From Polyodon spathula (lineage: Eukaryota > Chordata > Actinopteri > Acipenseriformes > Polyodontidae), in NCBI RefSeq assembly GCF_017654505.1, contig NC_054537.1, positions 70,839,118-70,903,117 of the forward strand: a stretch of DNA of 64,000 bases, written 5' to 3'. The position numbers and the translations under genes are program-made. Under the pieces are notes generated by a model. The model did no database searches. It was not told the DNA's origin and worked only from the letters and a program-made list of their open reading frames with translations. Of the stretch, positions 1 to 11,469 are shown piece after piece. Each line of letters opens with the position of its first letter. Position 1 is the stretch's first letter.

Positions 1-702
1 ATCCTATTAATATATTCCCAGTCCCAGATGACTGGATCAGAACCAGTATATCAAGGCAGGCAGGGATAGACAGTTTGGGTCTTATTTTTTAGGGTTAAAA
101 CTGGTACTCCCCTTAACAATCCAAACTGGAGCACTTGGCAAGTGGGTATGTTACCAGACAAGTATGAAAAGGGTTGTAAATAACCCCTTATCTATTTAAA
201 TAAATCAAGGGTTTAGGTTCAGGTGAAATAGACATCTTATATACACAACTTATCCTTAGTCCAAAAATAGTGTTTGCTGGTGATGCAATATACATGTGGT
301 TGTCATCAGTTAAGCAGTTAGCTACTCTTTATCTGGATGTCATTATTTAAAAACAGACCTCCTTTAAAGCCGGTTGTTTGAACCCTTCTTGCTGAGAACT
401 TTCTCTAAATTAGATGGGTGTGTCTGTAGGCACTGTTATCACAGAGCTTCAATAGTAGCGAGACAGTCTTTATTTGAAGGTAAATACTGCTCAGCAAGCA
501 GATCAGTGTTTTTTCAGGATTCAGGGTACTTATTTTCACTTGGTTGCAACTGCAAACATCTACAAATAAACATTTGTAGACTGAATGTTAATATGTGTGG
601 GTGTGTTTTTTTTTTTTTTTTATAATAAGTTTTAATAGATTAGTTTGTATTCTTATTAGCTTGTATGTAAGAAGATAAAATACAGAATTATGAATTTATA
701 TA

Positions 703-800
703 CAGTAGAACCTCAGAGTTATGAACACCTTGGGAATAGAGTTGGTTTGTAAGTCTGACATGTATGTAACTCTGAAAATTAGTTTTCAGTGGTTTTAATA
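703..800. mobile_element. Terminus of a pogo/Tigger-like DNA transposon
   Basis: The stretch starts with CAGTAGAACCTCAGAGTTAT directly after a TA dinucleotide. This matches the type of terminal repeat I know from Tigger/pogo elements in vertebrates, which begin CAGTAG and contain CCTC..AGTTACGAAC. The text 'gtaagtctgacatgtatgtaactctgaa' style continuation (split reading of AACTCTGA) is also typical. I see no opposite terminus or transposase ORF nearby, so this is an end fragment or a very decayed copy. Identification rests on memory of the terminal motif. Confidence 0.4.
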
Positions 801-1751
801 AATGTGCACGCAGCAATCTAAAACAAGAATAGAATAAAATATTTGTATGTGCTTTTATGCTATCGATTTAAATGCAGTAACTTTCAAAAGCCCTTTAATA
901 ATCTGAGTTGACAAAAACAGAGCTCAAACAGAGAATCATACTAAAAAAAAAAGCAGTTATTTGGCTTATCAAGATTTTCAGTGGTCAGTTGAGGCTAAAG
1001 CAATCTCCCATCTTCTTGCTTTGACAGGAACAACCAATGTACCCATTTGCTAGGAGGGGTTATGGTCTTTCACAGTAACTTTAATGAATATCTCTTCTTG
1101 CTTAGCAAGTTCTGGTGGTTTTCCAAGACATGCCTGATAAACTTGATAATACTGATCAGTATATGGCAGTTCATATATAAATAAAAATATAGGTTTGAGA
1201 TAAAGTAGAAACTGAAAATAAAATTAATGTAATGCCAAATGATTTACTATAAATGTAAATGTATTTCAGTTCATGCTTCTGAATACAGGATGTTATCAGA
1301 AATGTATGTGTCATTCTCCATTTTAACTTGTAGTCTTGGTATATGGAAAGTTGGAATGCTCCCAAACACTTTTTAGTGAAGTTTTGGAAACTAGAAGCAA
1401 CCACTGCAGCCAGACACCAAACCACATCAGCTGTACAGTAGTACAAGATTCACGGCCAGACGAATAAAATCAGAGTGACACTCTGACTCCAATCTGCTCT
1501 TCAAATATCTGTATATATTTAAATAAGCTAGCCATATCACAGAGTGCATTGGTACCCAAAAATTATTGTCCATTTTCTAGGATGGAATTTTTTTTCCTCG
1601 TTTTATCACAAAAGAATGAGCTGCTGCACTGGTGTCGGCTAAGACTTGTAGGACATTCAGTGAGATACCAGCCTTGATTGCCACCATTTAAACAAACCTA
1701 ACAACATAGCTATACTTTTAGATTGTGAGATTTGGTAAGGCCTAACATGTG

Positions 1752-1752
<1 letters not shown>

Positions 1753-1784
<32 letters not shown>
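1753..1784. repeat. (ATT)n microsatellite
   Basis: About ten uninterrupted ATT/TTA units are read directly. Confidence 0.95.
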
Positions 1785-1785
<1 letters not shown>

Positions 1786-2296
1786 GTTAATACTTGAAGA
1801 AGTCAGTTCTAATACATGTCACCTCACTGTCTGATTTAAAGTGGCTGTCCAATTCCTTCTGGCCACTGTAAAGCCCTTCTGCCCTGACTAAAATGTGCTG
1901 ACTGTCAAAAACAAACAAACAAAAAATAATTGGTGGGGAAGACATTATGACTTTAATACAGAAATTCTCCTTTATAATGCAACGAAATACTGTAGTCCAT
2001 AAACACAGTTGCTAGAAAGGACACCTACCTGCACATGTCATTTCTGCCTTGTAAAATGAAGTGGCAGGGAATGACAGGAGTGCAGTAAAAGCCCTTGTGT
2101 TTATGTGAACAGTTTATGGTGCAAGTAGTAGTAATGTGCTTATTTGCTGAGTTTGACAGCTCAGTCTTAAAAGCTAACATTTGGTGCCTGTGCGTTTAAA
2201 TACAAATGTTATAGGCTCTTTTTTGGTTGCTCCCTCTTTTCACTTCTTTACAAATTGTGGGAGAAGGATAGCCAGGGATATAGATATACATACATA

Positions 2297-2835
2297 CAGT
2301 TGTAGTCAAAAGTTTACATACTCCAAGGAAAGTTTTATAATTTCTGGAAATTTCTTGAAACAGATAATTATAGGAAAATCTTTTGTAGCAAAGTTGTGCT
2401 TTTGTGGATGAGGAAAAAGTTACATGAAATAGATGTCTGCAATTATTTATTTATTTATTTTTGTTCTATTCTCTGACTAAATAAATATCACAGTATATTT
2501 GCCAATTTTTCTGTAATTCTTAGCGAAAGAGATGAAAAAAAACGATCATTGTGATTTGTGTGATGTATGTTGACATTCTTACCTACAGAAACACTGCTTA
2601 GATAACTGTTGCTATTAATGTGTGGTAGTAATAAAAGATTAGGTAAGTAAGTTGGTCTATGTGATGTCATAGCTGTGCAGTAAGACAATTGTTACAGTCA
2701 TGTGATCTTGTTAAGCCAATCGCAGCACTTAATTTATCCAAGCCATTTTATAAAATGAGATTAGTAGCTACTATGTGTGCTTTGGATCGTTGTCGTGTTG
2801 GAACATCCAGTTGCAGTTTAAACTAAGTTTTGTAG
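2297..2835 (-). mobile_element. Truncated Tc1-like element (family B), fused to the next Tc1 fragment
   Basis: The left terminus CAGTTGTAGTCAAAAGTTTA follows a TA dinucleotide, as expected for Tc1/mariner. The subterminal stretch near 2370-2420 matches, in reverse complement, the sequence at 57965-58030 of the larger family B copy. Bases 2781-2812 repeat almost exactly those at 55480-55520, which encode the QHDNDPK region of that transposase on the minus strand. Only the two ends of this region remain. The element stops abruptly near 2836, where another Tc1 family begins. Confidence 0.65.
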
Positions 2836-2837
2836 GA

Positions 2838-3482
2838 TGATGCTTCTCATCAGCAGGGACTGGGCATCTTGTTACAATTGAAGGAAGAATGGATAGAGCA
2901 AAATATAGGAAAATACTGCAAGAGAATCTGCTTCAGTCCGCTAAAAAACTGAAGCTTGGGAGGAAATTCACCTTTCAGCAGGACAATGATCCCAAGCACA
3001 AGGCCAAAGCAACATTGGAGTGGCTCAAGAACAAAAAGGTGAATGTCCTACAGTGGCCCAGTCAAAGTCCTGATCTCAATCCCATTGAGAATCGGTGGCA
3101 CTATTTGAAAATTGCGGTCCACAAGTGTCGTCCAACCAACCTGAACAACCTGGAGCAAATCTCCCAAGAAGAATGGCCCAAAATCACTCCGACACTGTGT
3201 GCAAAGCTGGTACATACTTACCCTAAAAGACTTAAAGCTGTTATTGCAACGAAAGGTGACTCTACCAAATATTAATGTGTGGGGGTTGAATACTTATGCA
3301 ATCAGTTTTTTATTTTTCTTAAAAATATTTCCCAACATAAAACCAATGTCACCCTACAATAATTGATTTTGAGTTTCAGTGTTTTAAAATAAAATATTGA
3401 ACAGAACGAAATTTCAATGTACCATTTGTAATTCAGTAATACGAGAGAATTGGTCAGGGGTCCGAATACTTTTGCAAGTCAC

Positions 3483-3484
<2 letters not shown>
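2838..3484 (+). mobile_element. Truncated DD34E Tc1-like element (family C)
   Basis: This is the right-hand half of a Tc1-like element. It opens inside the transposase gene and ends with a terminal repeat whose reverse complement is CAGTGACTTGCAAAAGTATT, close to the terminus of the MITE at 13851-14536. The left end and the HTH-coding half are absent, replaced by family B sequence. The usual flanking TA is not preserved; a (GT)n tract starts immediately. Confidence 0.75.
2889..3275 (+). pseudogene. Tc1-like transposase, C-terminal half (family C)
   Basis: The 128-codon open frame encodes the C-terminal catalytic half of a Tc1 transposase (DDE cut-and-paste enzyme). It begins at MDRAKYRKILQENLLQSA, has the second catalytic Asp in QQDNDPKHKAK and the third acidic residue in SPDLNPIENRW, 34 residues apart, so the family is DD34E. 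It ends at the usual GDSTKY and a stop. The helix-turn-helix domains and first catalytic Asp are missing, about 200 residues short of a full 340-residue protein, so it cannot be functional. The initial Met is internal to the original protein. Confidence 0.85.
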
Positions 3485-3552
<68 letters not shown>

Positions 3553-3614
3553 TACAAACACACACAGTGTGTGTATGTATGTGTCTATATAGATAGATAG
3601 ATATAGATATATAT
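3485..3614. repeat. Compound (GT)n(AT)n(CA)n(GATA)n microsatellite
   Basis: Tandem GT, AT and CA runs are followed by GTGTGTATGTAT and GATA units. The tract abuts the Tc1 terminus. Confidence 0.9.
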
Positions 3615-4017
3615 GCATGCATGCACGAAAGCTAGATTTGCATCCTGAGGCATAATACCAGAGTAGTGGTATAAAAAACTGATAATTCCTCGAGGAAAAT
3701 ATACTTGAACTTTTACCTATTCGACTCCTTGAGACATCACTTTTAATTCAAATACAAAATTCCTTGTTTTCAATCAGTCGACAAAACCCACAGTACAGAA
3801 CTGTTCATTAATGATCAACATAATGAGAATGTGTTAAAAAAAAAAAAAAATTATGTAAAGCTGGTACATTCGTATCTGGGAGAAACTGGAGAGGAACGGG
3901 AAATTAAAACAAGGTAAAGACAATCATCCACATAAAGCTGAAGCACTAACGGATAACATAATAGAACATCTGTACAGCACTGAAACACTACGTTTTAAAA
4001 ATAAAAACCTGAATTCA

Positions 4018-4190
4018 AAACGTTTGTTTGCCGCAAAACCAACACCGTATCACCCAAAGAACACCATCCCTACTGTGAAGCATGGTGGTGGCAGCATAAT
4101 GTTATGGGGATGTTTCTCATCGCAGGGGATTTGGGCACTTGTCATGAATGGAGCAAAGTACAGAGAAGTCCTTGAGGAAAATCTGCTTTA
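4018..4190 (+). pseudogene. Tc1-like transposase fragment (DD34E type)
   Basis: The frame starting at 4024 reads [19 protein letters not shown] and [20 protein letters not shown], the central catalytic region of a Tc1 transposase. It is close to the copy at 52640-52830. Only about 55 codons remain, with no termini. After 4190 the sequence changes to the hAT repeat that also occurs at 8.9 kb, so the hAT copy interrupts or abuts this fragment. Confidence 0.7.
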
Positions 4191-4765
4191 TTCAGCATAT
4201 TTCTTTCAAATGGTATCAGAAAATGAACAGCTATATCATACTGTTTCTTCAGCTAACTAAAATAGAATAGCACTCAGTAAATTACATTTCACTAGCAAAC
4301 AGGTGTGATTAATCAATTAATAGATCCTAGATCAGATGATAAATCGATCAATAGAAAATGTAAAGAGTAAAACCCCCATTCGCAATAATCAATTGCCTCA
4401 GACACATTTTCATAAAGTAATAACATCATTACTGAAATTTACTTATGCTCCTTTTTTTAGACAAGCAAACAAAAATTCAAATTGGGCTTGAATAAACAAA
4501 TATGGACAAAGCGTTGTACAATAATAATAAAAAAAAAAAACTAATAATTTTGGTTCACGTTTGTTACATTCCACGTAACAAAAATGGCTTCACAATATAA
4601 TATAAAAAATAAAATAAATGTAAAAAAAAAAAAAAAAAAAAAACAACAACAAAAGAACGTTGAATACTAAACATGACATTTCCAGCAGGTTGTGGCAGTT
4701 TGCTTCCCAAATCTGAAACAGCATCAGTGGCTTTAGAGAAGAGGAGATCACTGTGCATGTGCATA
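4186..4765 (-). mobile_element. hAT-like element fragment, copy 1
   Basis: This roughly 580-bp block recurs at 8901-9287 plus 11025-11150, and in diverged form near 20560-20950. On the minus strand the open frame at 4564-4764 carries LFSKATDAVSDLGSKL, which resembles the conserved hAT C-terminal dimerisation segment (RLFSxAG...RSxLxPxxV). The remaining part, 4186-4560, would be the 3' non-coding region. Compared with copy 2 it lacks the LINE insertion, so it shows the empty site; a run of A and AAC units lies at that point (4621-4650). Confidence 0.6.
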
Positions 4766-5335
4766 CTTATAGGCGGATGGCATCATTCTTACAAGCGGAT
4801 TATTTTACATTGGTTGTTATAAGAATGATTTGGTCCAAGTGGTTGTGATCACTATATGCAGTTGATTCTTACATTAGTGATTCTTATACATGGACTTTGT
4901 AATAAAATGAAATTTGTGACAAAATGAAAATTTGTACATATACACCGGATTCTACCATGTAAATGCCCAGGGGGCGTAAAAATGTCGTCAAGGCAAAAGT
5001 GTGATGGGGCATTGACTCAGACAGGGGAGAAATTACAGGCATTATTGCAGAGGGAGTATTTTTTACATTAGGTAGATTGATTATGTTTAGAATTAGGCAT
5101 GCTTAAAATTCAAAGGTAGGGCACAGGACACAGCCATGATAAAGAATCAAGGAGTGCAGTTAAAATATTTAGTGAATGGTGAAATAGTTCAAAGTTGCTG
5201 CAGTATGCCACAGTATCCCACTTTTCACAAAACAAACATTAAACTTTAAAGCTGCATGCAGTTTCCAGAGCATAGACACATCTTGAAAAGACACATTTGT
5301 AGGCAAAATGCTAAAATAAAGGTTGCTACATTCAA

Positions 5336-5339
<4 letters not shown>

Positions 5340-5414
<75 letters not shown>
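5340..5414. repeat. (AT)n microsatellite
   Basis: About 37 uninterrupted AT units. Confidence 0.97.
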
Positions 5415-5417
<3 letters not shown>

Positions 5418-5777
5418 TGAAATTTTCAGTCCTCTAAAATAAGGGCTTTACGTAATCTCTAAGTAAGAAATTGCAGTGTCCAGTGTAAAAATACAACATA
5501 AAATAATAAATTAACTTAAATGCAGAGACTGCAAATTAAGATAGTGTCTACTTGCATGATCACTATGCTTTAATTTGTGACTTTCAACCCAGAACTCCAG
5601 AAGTGAAAGGCTAGTGAATTAGGTTGCTTTATCCCCAAATATTTAACAATTTTTAATATTCATTTTTATTTTCTTCTCAAATGACCTTAAAGTTGGTTAC
5701 ACTTTTTTATGATGTCAAATGATTAAAACAAATCATTAATATGTGTCTTTTTTTTCTTTGATTAATTCTTTTCACAG

Positions 5778-5840
5778 AAAAAACAAAGAACAAAAGAGCT
5801 GTCCCAGTTGTTTCATTCATACAACCCGTATGATCATAAG
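5778..5840 (+). CDS. cdkal1: Internal exon of CDKAL1, tRNA methylthiotransferase
   Basis: CDKAL1 is a radical-SAM methylthiotransferase that adds a 2-methylthio group to t6A37 of tRNA-Lys(UUU). The exon is 63 bp, phase 0 at both ends, and encodes 21 residues with [10 protein letters not shown] at the start and HSYNPYDHK at the end. I recall the human protein as nearly identical here (KKQRTKDLSR, HSYSPYDHK, around residues 413-433), the end of the radical-SAM core and the start of the TRAM domain. A T-rich tract ending in TTTTCACAG precedes it and GTAAGAAAG follows it, both good splice signals. It lies far from other exons, matching the very long CDKAL1 introns. Recognition is from memory; the exon is short, but match, phase and splice sites agree. 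Confidence 0.85.
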
Positions 5841-5849
5841 GTAAGAAAG

Positions 5850-7725
5850 AACCATGTTCAGTGTCTGTGTGTCTTGTTTACTATGCTGCTGTTTTTATTA
5901 AAAAAATTAATAAATAAATAAAATAAGTGTGAAGTATGAAGAAAGTAGTGCAGCTGCCTTGGCTGTGCTCACCACCCTCGGCAGGATCCATCACAACAGC
6001 CTTCCCTCTGGAGCCAGGCCTGTATAGGCAAGGGGTTGGCAAGCAACTGCATCCGTTTTTTTGTGTAAGCTTCTTTCGTTATGGTAGCTTATGTACGGTA
6101 TTTCTAACACATTGCTGCATGGTGATTGATTGATTTAATTATCAATTCGCAATATCTTTTTTTTTTGTTTGTTTTTTTTGTGTATTGACATTTTTAAGTC
6201 TATAAATGCTAGCTAAACATGAAGTCTAGTTATGTCCAATAACGTGGCACACTGTATTTACAAGAGGGGTAAATGACTGCAGATGTCTGCTAATATATCC
6301 AATGAAGTACCTCTTTAATCTAAAATATAACATGTTTCATAGTAATCATTAGAAGATCACTAACAACATCTTCTAGAACTCCTATAAGCCCCATAGCTTA
6401 TTTTAATTACATCATTAAAATTCAACATTAACCACTTAATACTCTGTTTTCATTCAATAAAAGTAAAATTTCCTTCCTGTGAGCTGTCCCAGAACCTTTC
6501 TCTTCTATAATTTCATAATAAATAGGCTATAAAAAATGGACAGTGAAAGATTAAACCTGCAGAAAACCAAGAGTTAATTTAATGATTTTTGAGCTAACAC
6601 AGTAAGGTGGTGTAGATTTCCACCATCGGACTAAGAAGGTTATTCTCCTCGGGTCAAGATCTTGCCCAGGCCTGCTTCATCACCTACTGTGTGAACACTC
6701 AAAATGTCAGCCCTAGCCCTGTAATTTGAGACACAAGAAGACACAAGCTCAAACAAAAACTGACCTTGTAGGTCTCTGTAACAAATTTAGAAATATGGTG
6801 TGGGGACACCAACTGCTTCTTAATACAGTTCTTTCAACATGAAACTGCAATGCTTTTGATGCTTTTTTTATGTTTTATCAATTGTGCATTATTTAGAAAG
6901 ATGTATAGCTTTGGGAACCAGACGGTGGTGTTTTTTTAAAAAATTTGGGGCCCCTCTGTTTTCAGGGACAGGCAAGTGTTGTGTGTTGCTATGAAAAGGG
7001 CCATAAAAGCTTCAGTCTGACTACTGTATCCCCACTATGCACATATCCACAGAAAAGAGTACTTTTAATTAGAGGTGCAAGACGGTCAAGTTATAATGGC
7101 TTTATGAAATAGAGATTGAAATGATTAAGCTTGGACTGATTTCTCAAAGGATTAATCAAAGGGTCACTCAGTATAGTTTGGTTTTGATTTTATGCTCGGT
7201 CAGTATTAGTTTTGATTTAGAATTTTAAAAAATGTCAGTTTTGGTTTGAGAAAGCATATGAAACTTATTGTAGTTAACAAGTTACATGATGAAAAACCAA
7301 TTGAAACAAATGTGTTTTACTGAAAGGTGAATTGGTTGTTTTAGGCACTTTTTCATTAAGTATGTAGCAAACTACAAAGCGATATGTAGTTCAATACGTT
7401 AATATAACATTCAACAGGTTCCATTCGACTTTAGAAAGCTTAATTATACAGGGTGATGCAAAACTTAGCCGTAGCTGTAAATTTGAACTTTCTACTACAG
7501 ATGTTTCCACTGTAAACATCTCCTGCGAGGGTGTTATTTACTATACCTGGATCACTTTGCTTCATAAAGATACAAAACAGGAAAGGTGATTGAACTTCAT
7601 ATCTGGTACTAAACTGACTCGTAGCAGCTATGACCACTGATTTCAATAATATTTAAAAATGTCTTCTTTGATGCACAATAAGATTTCCAGTCATTAGCAT
7701 TAATAATAAAAATTAGCAAGGCAAT
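5850..7725. other. Intronic sequence without recognisable features
   Basis: AT-rich sequence without a supported gene or repeat. The short stretch 5935-6060 is more GC-rich and encodes only a 65-codon chance ORF. The ORF at 7440-7646 (-) has no recognisable domain. Confidence 0.5.
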
Positions 7726-7729
7726 GCTG

Positions 7730-7925
7730 CTCGGAATCCCTCCTGCAGTTTGTAATGACACCTGAATGTTTTATTAGCATGCAACTCTGTGACATCCACA
7801 GTTAAACTACTTAAGGGGCATTAGTTTGGCTAAGTGGAAAACTGGGGGGCCTTTAATTGCCCCACAATTTGATGAATGTTGTCTAAAATGTGGCACGAGG
7901 AACAATAATTAAGCATTAATGTGTC
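7730..7925. promoter_or_regulatory. Candidate conserved non-coding element
   Basis: A balanced, non-repetitive stretch with ATTAGCATGCAA, TAATTAAGCATTAAT and similar homeodomain/POU-like words. No ORF or transposon explains it. It lies in the cdkal1 intron, where SOX4 enhancers are known in other vertebrates. The call is by texture only, without alignment. Confidence 0.25.
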
Positions 7926-8548
7926 TTTAGTCACAAGTATATTGCTGCTTTTTTGGTAACCAAAAGTTTGAACCCAGCTGTGTTCTTCATTGTCCATGTT
8001 CAAATCATTTGTTTACCCACAATTGGTTTATTTTTGTTTTACTATAGATTTCACGATTACTTGATTCTGTTTAGACACCCCTGATGGAGTTATTCCCACA
8101 CCAAACTAAAAGTCACATTTGTCAGATATTCACATCTTCCATTTTTAACAATTATACATGATACATTTATCCATATGCATGTAGAAACAACTACAGTTTA
8201 CTCCCTGCATTGGATAACAAGCGCACATGTCTGATTTTAATAGTGTGCTATGAAAGCCTACAGTAGAATAGTAATGGGTGATAACTTCTTCTTTGTACTG
8301 TATCTGAGTATGAAGTGTGTTTGAAATAACTAAAAAGAGAAGTGTCCAGTTCAACATGTATGTATTTGTTTAGACCCCTTTTTAGTTACATAACCATAAG
8401 TCCAGAGGCTGCATTGTAATTTTCTTTCCTGCATCCTCCTTCTCGCACTAGTCAACAAGTGGAACTGAAACTCTCCTGCACCAGGTACAACCTTTTTATT
8501 GTGCTTGTGTTATTTTCTCAGCCCAGATTCACAGATACTTAATGTACA

Positions 8549-8600
8549 ATGTTGGGTAAGTTACTTTGAAAAAGTAGTCTGCTACTTGAAGAAAATTGAA
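8549..8600. mobile_element. Possible hAT terminus
   Basis: The string TGTTGGGTAAGTTACTTTGA followed by AAAAGTAGT resembles the common fish hAT terminus TGTTGGG(T/A)AAGTTACTTT. No partner end or transposase is seen. The match is short. Confidence 0.3.
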
Positions 8601-9287
8601 ACACTGTATTAAAGAAAACTCAAATATCCCAGGTAAGGATAGGTTATGAAGACCTTACTTTACCCCACTGAAAAATATTGGAATTACACCTGTGGGCTTG
8701 AACTATTTATGGTGGAGGGTACTTCTTAAGACCTTGGCAAAGGAGCAACTGGAAGGTATACCCATTGTTTTACAATATCTCAGAATGAAGAAGAAAAAAA
8801 GACCTCAACTTCAAACATGTGCTCATTGGTGCTTTCTTTTCACGACAGTACTACAAGTTTATTATCTTATTCGAAGGTAAGTTGTTTTTTAAAATTTTTT
8901 TATTCAGCATATTTCTTTCAAATGGTATCAGAAAATGAACAGCTATACCGTACTAGTTTTTCAGCTAACTAAAATAAAATAGCACTCAATAAATTACGTT
9001 TCACTAGCAAACAGGTGTGATTAATCAATTAATAGACCCTAGATCAGATGAAAAATCGATCAATAGAAAATGTAAAGATTAAAACCCCCATTCGCAATAA
9101 TCAATTGCCTCAGACACATTTTCATAAAGTAATAAGATCATTACTGAAATTTACTTATGCTTTTTTTTTTTTAGACAAGCAAACAAAAACTGAAATTGGA
9201 CTTGAATAAACAAATATGGACAAAGCGTTGTACAATGAAAAAAAAGCACTTTGTTACATTCCACATAACAAAAAATGGCTTGTTTAA

Positions 9288-10929
9288 GAGATACAAATGG
9301 CAAAATCGTAGATGAAGAAAAAAAAATAGCAAATATATTAAATGATTACTTTTCACAAGTTTTTACAAAGGAAGATACTGACAACATGCCCCACATGTCA
9401 TCCAGTTCCTGTCCAGTTTTAAATAACTTTAGCATAACTGAGGCAGAAGTGTTAAAGGGACTAGGAGCTCTTAAAATAAACAAATCCCCTGGGCCGGATG
9501 AGATCCTCCCAGTAGTACTCAAAGAAATGAAAGAAGTAATTTACAAACCGCTAACGAAGATCATGCAGCAGTCTCTTGACACAGGGGTGGTACCAACAGA
9601 CTGGAAAATTGCAAACGTAATACCGCTCCACAAAAAAGGGAAACAAAACTGAACCAGGTAACTACAGACCAGTAAGCCTGACTTCTATTATATGCAAACT
9701 TATGGAAACTATAATAAGATCCAAAATGGAAAATTACCTATATGGTAACAGGGTCCTGGGAGACAGTCAACATGGTTTTAGGAAAGGGAGATCGTGCCTA
9801 ACTAACTTGCTTGATTTTTTTGAGGATGCAACATCGATAATGGATAATTGCAAAGCATATGACATGGTTTATTTAGATTTCCAGAAAGCTTTTGCACAAA
9901 AGATTAATTCTCAAACTGAACGCAGTTGGGATTCAAGGAAACACATGTACATGGATTAGGGAGTGGTTAACATGTAGAAAACAGAAAGTACTGATTAGAG
10001 GAAAAACCTCAGAATGGAGTGTGGTAACCAGCGGTGTACCACAGGGATCAGTATTAGGTCCTCTGCTATTCCTAATCTACATTAATGATTTAGATTCTGG
10101 TATAGTAAGCAAACTTGTTAAATTTGCAGACGACACAAAAGTAGGAGGAGTGGCAAACACTGTTGCAGCAGCAAAGGTCATTCAAAATGATCTAGACAAG
10201 ATTCAGAACTGGGCAGACACATGGCAAATGACATTTAATAGAGAAAAGTGTAAGGTACTGCATGCAGGAAATAAAAATGTACATTATAAATATCATATGG
10301 GAGATATTGAAATTGGAGAAGGAATCTATGAAAAAGACCTAGGAGTTTTTGTTGACTCAGAAATGTCTTCATCTAGACAATGTGGGGAAGCTATAAAAAA
10401 GGCTAACAAGATGCTCGGATACATTGTGAAAAGTGTTGAATTTAAATCAAGGGAAGTAATGTTAAAACTGTACAATGCACTAGTAAGACCTCATCTTGAA
10501 TATTGTGTTCAGTTCTGGTCACCTCGCTATAAAAAAGATATTGCTGCTCTAGAAAGAGTGCAAAGAAGAGCGACCAGAATTATTCCGGGCTTAAAAGGCA
10601 TGTCATATGCAGACAGGCTAAAAGAATTGAATCTGTTCAGTCTTGAACAAAGAAGACTACGTGGCGACCTAATTCAAGCATTCAAAATTCTAAAAGGTAT
10701 TGACAGTGTCGACCCAAGGGACTTTTTCAGCCTGAAAAAAGAATCAAGGACCAGGGGTCACAAATGGAGTTTAGACAAAGGGGCATTCAGAACAGAAAAT
10801 AGGAGGCACTTTTTTACACAGAGAATTGTGCGGGTCTGCAATCAACTCCCCAGTAATGTTGTTGAAGCTGACACCCTGGGATCCTTCAAGAAGCTGTTTG
10901 ATGAGATTCTGGGATCAGTAAGCTACTAA
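9288..10929 (+). pseudogene. LINE reverse transcriptase, frameshifted
   Basis: Three overlapping frames together give a reverse transcriptase that would prime on nicked DNA and copy its own RNA. Frame one (to 9651) has KSPGPDEI and WKIANVIPLHKKG. Frame two (from about 9650) has PGNYRPVSLTS and GDSQHGFRKGRS. Frame three (9892-10929) has GVPQGSVLGPLLFLIYINDL, the catalytic FADD at about 10122-10133, and a C-terminal RRATRIIPGLKG region. The first frame change lies next to an A6G3 run near 9632-9640. The second, just after YLDFQKAF near 9890, looks like a small deletion. With two breaks and no endonuclease it is inactive, although the last 345 codons are fully open, so the insertion is fairly young. 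Confidence 0.9.
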
Positions 10930-10997
10930 CAACCAAACGAGCAAGATGGGCCGAATGGCCTCCTCTCGTTTGTAAACTTTCTTATGTTCTTAAATTA
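9288..10997 (+). mobile_element. 5'-truncated Jockey-superfamily (L2/CR1-like) LINE
   Basis: This insertion carries the reverse-transcriptase part of a non-LTR retrotransposon and its short 3' UTR. The 3' end reads GATGGGCCGAATGGCCTCC, then TTATGTTCTTAAA, the tail style of Jockey-clade LINEs, followed by A-rich DNA. The endonuclease domain and 5' UTR are missing, the usual result of incomplete reverse transcription. The empty site is visible in the copy at 4186-4765. I recall the tail as common in non-teleost fish, but did not verify this. Confidence 0.85.
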
Positions 10998-11410
10998 AAA
11001 AAAAAATAAATAAATAAATTTAAAAACAACAAAAGAACGTTGATCACTAAACATGACATTTCCAGCAGGTTGTGGCAGTTTGCTTCCCAAATCTGAAACA
11101 GCGTCAGTGCCTTTAGAGAAGAGGAGATCACGGTGCATGTGCATACTAATCTGGTCTGTTTACTTTTTGTTGTCCAAGGCTAAGAGGGTCAAGAGCAGCT
11201 ATGTTAATCCTTTTTTAATATATATTAATCCCACACGTCAAATGGAGCTCCACTTGCCATTTTAGAAACTTTTTCGCAAATTCTGGCAAGATGGTAAAGT
11301 GGTGTAAGGAAAAACTTGTTTGACATGTCAAGAAACGTTAGTTCGAATATTCAGATGTTTGTTTCAGCACTGACAAATAGTTACTTCTAAGGCACAATTA
11401 ATATTTTGCA

Positions 11411-11467
11411 TATCTATCTATCTATCTATCTATCTATATAGATAGATAGTTAGATAGATAGATAGAT
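11411..11467. repeat. Inverted (TATC)n/(GATA)n microsatellite
   Basis: About six TATC units run directly into TAGATA/GATAGATA units, so the tract is self-complementary and could form a hairpin with a short central AT. Confidence 0.9.
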
Positions 11468-11469
11468 TC

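Larger units (their letters stand above)
1..5777 (+). other. cdkal1: Intron of cdkal1 upstream of the exon (partial)
   Basis: This stretch precedes the exon at 5778 and ends in a polypyrimidine-rich tract and AG (about 5748-5777), so it is intronic on the + strand. I found no other exon: no segment resembles the preceding CDKAL1 protein region. It holds a pogo-like end, truncated Tc1 elements, a hAT fragment and microsatellites, listed separately. Segments 1-700, 800-1750, 1790-2290 and 4770-5335 show nothing I can name. Confidence 0.75.
8901..11373 (-). mobile_element. hAT-like element, copy 2, split by a LINE insertion
   Basis: Bases 8901-9287 and 11025-11150 match the contiguous block at 4186-4765. 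The minus strand of 11047-11140 encodes DLLFSKGTDAVSDLGSKL, again like the hAT C-terminal segment. The right end, GTTCGAATATTC...CAGCACTGA at 11341-11373, is roughly the inverse of the left end of copy 3 (TAGTGCTGGG...GTTCGAATATTC at 20157-20200), so it is probably the true terminus. A LINE fills 9288-10997. Confidence 0.6.

Noticed and set aside
4968..4980. CTCF-like core CCCAGGGGGCG
   Set aside because: Only a short partial match to the CTCF consensus; not enough without a motif score or binding data.
8504..8555. Exon-like segment between CTCAG and GTAAGT
   Set aside because: The GTAAGT lies in a hAT-terminus-like motif (TGTTGGGTAAGTTACTTT) and the 34-bp segment has no match to CDKAL1.
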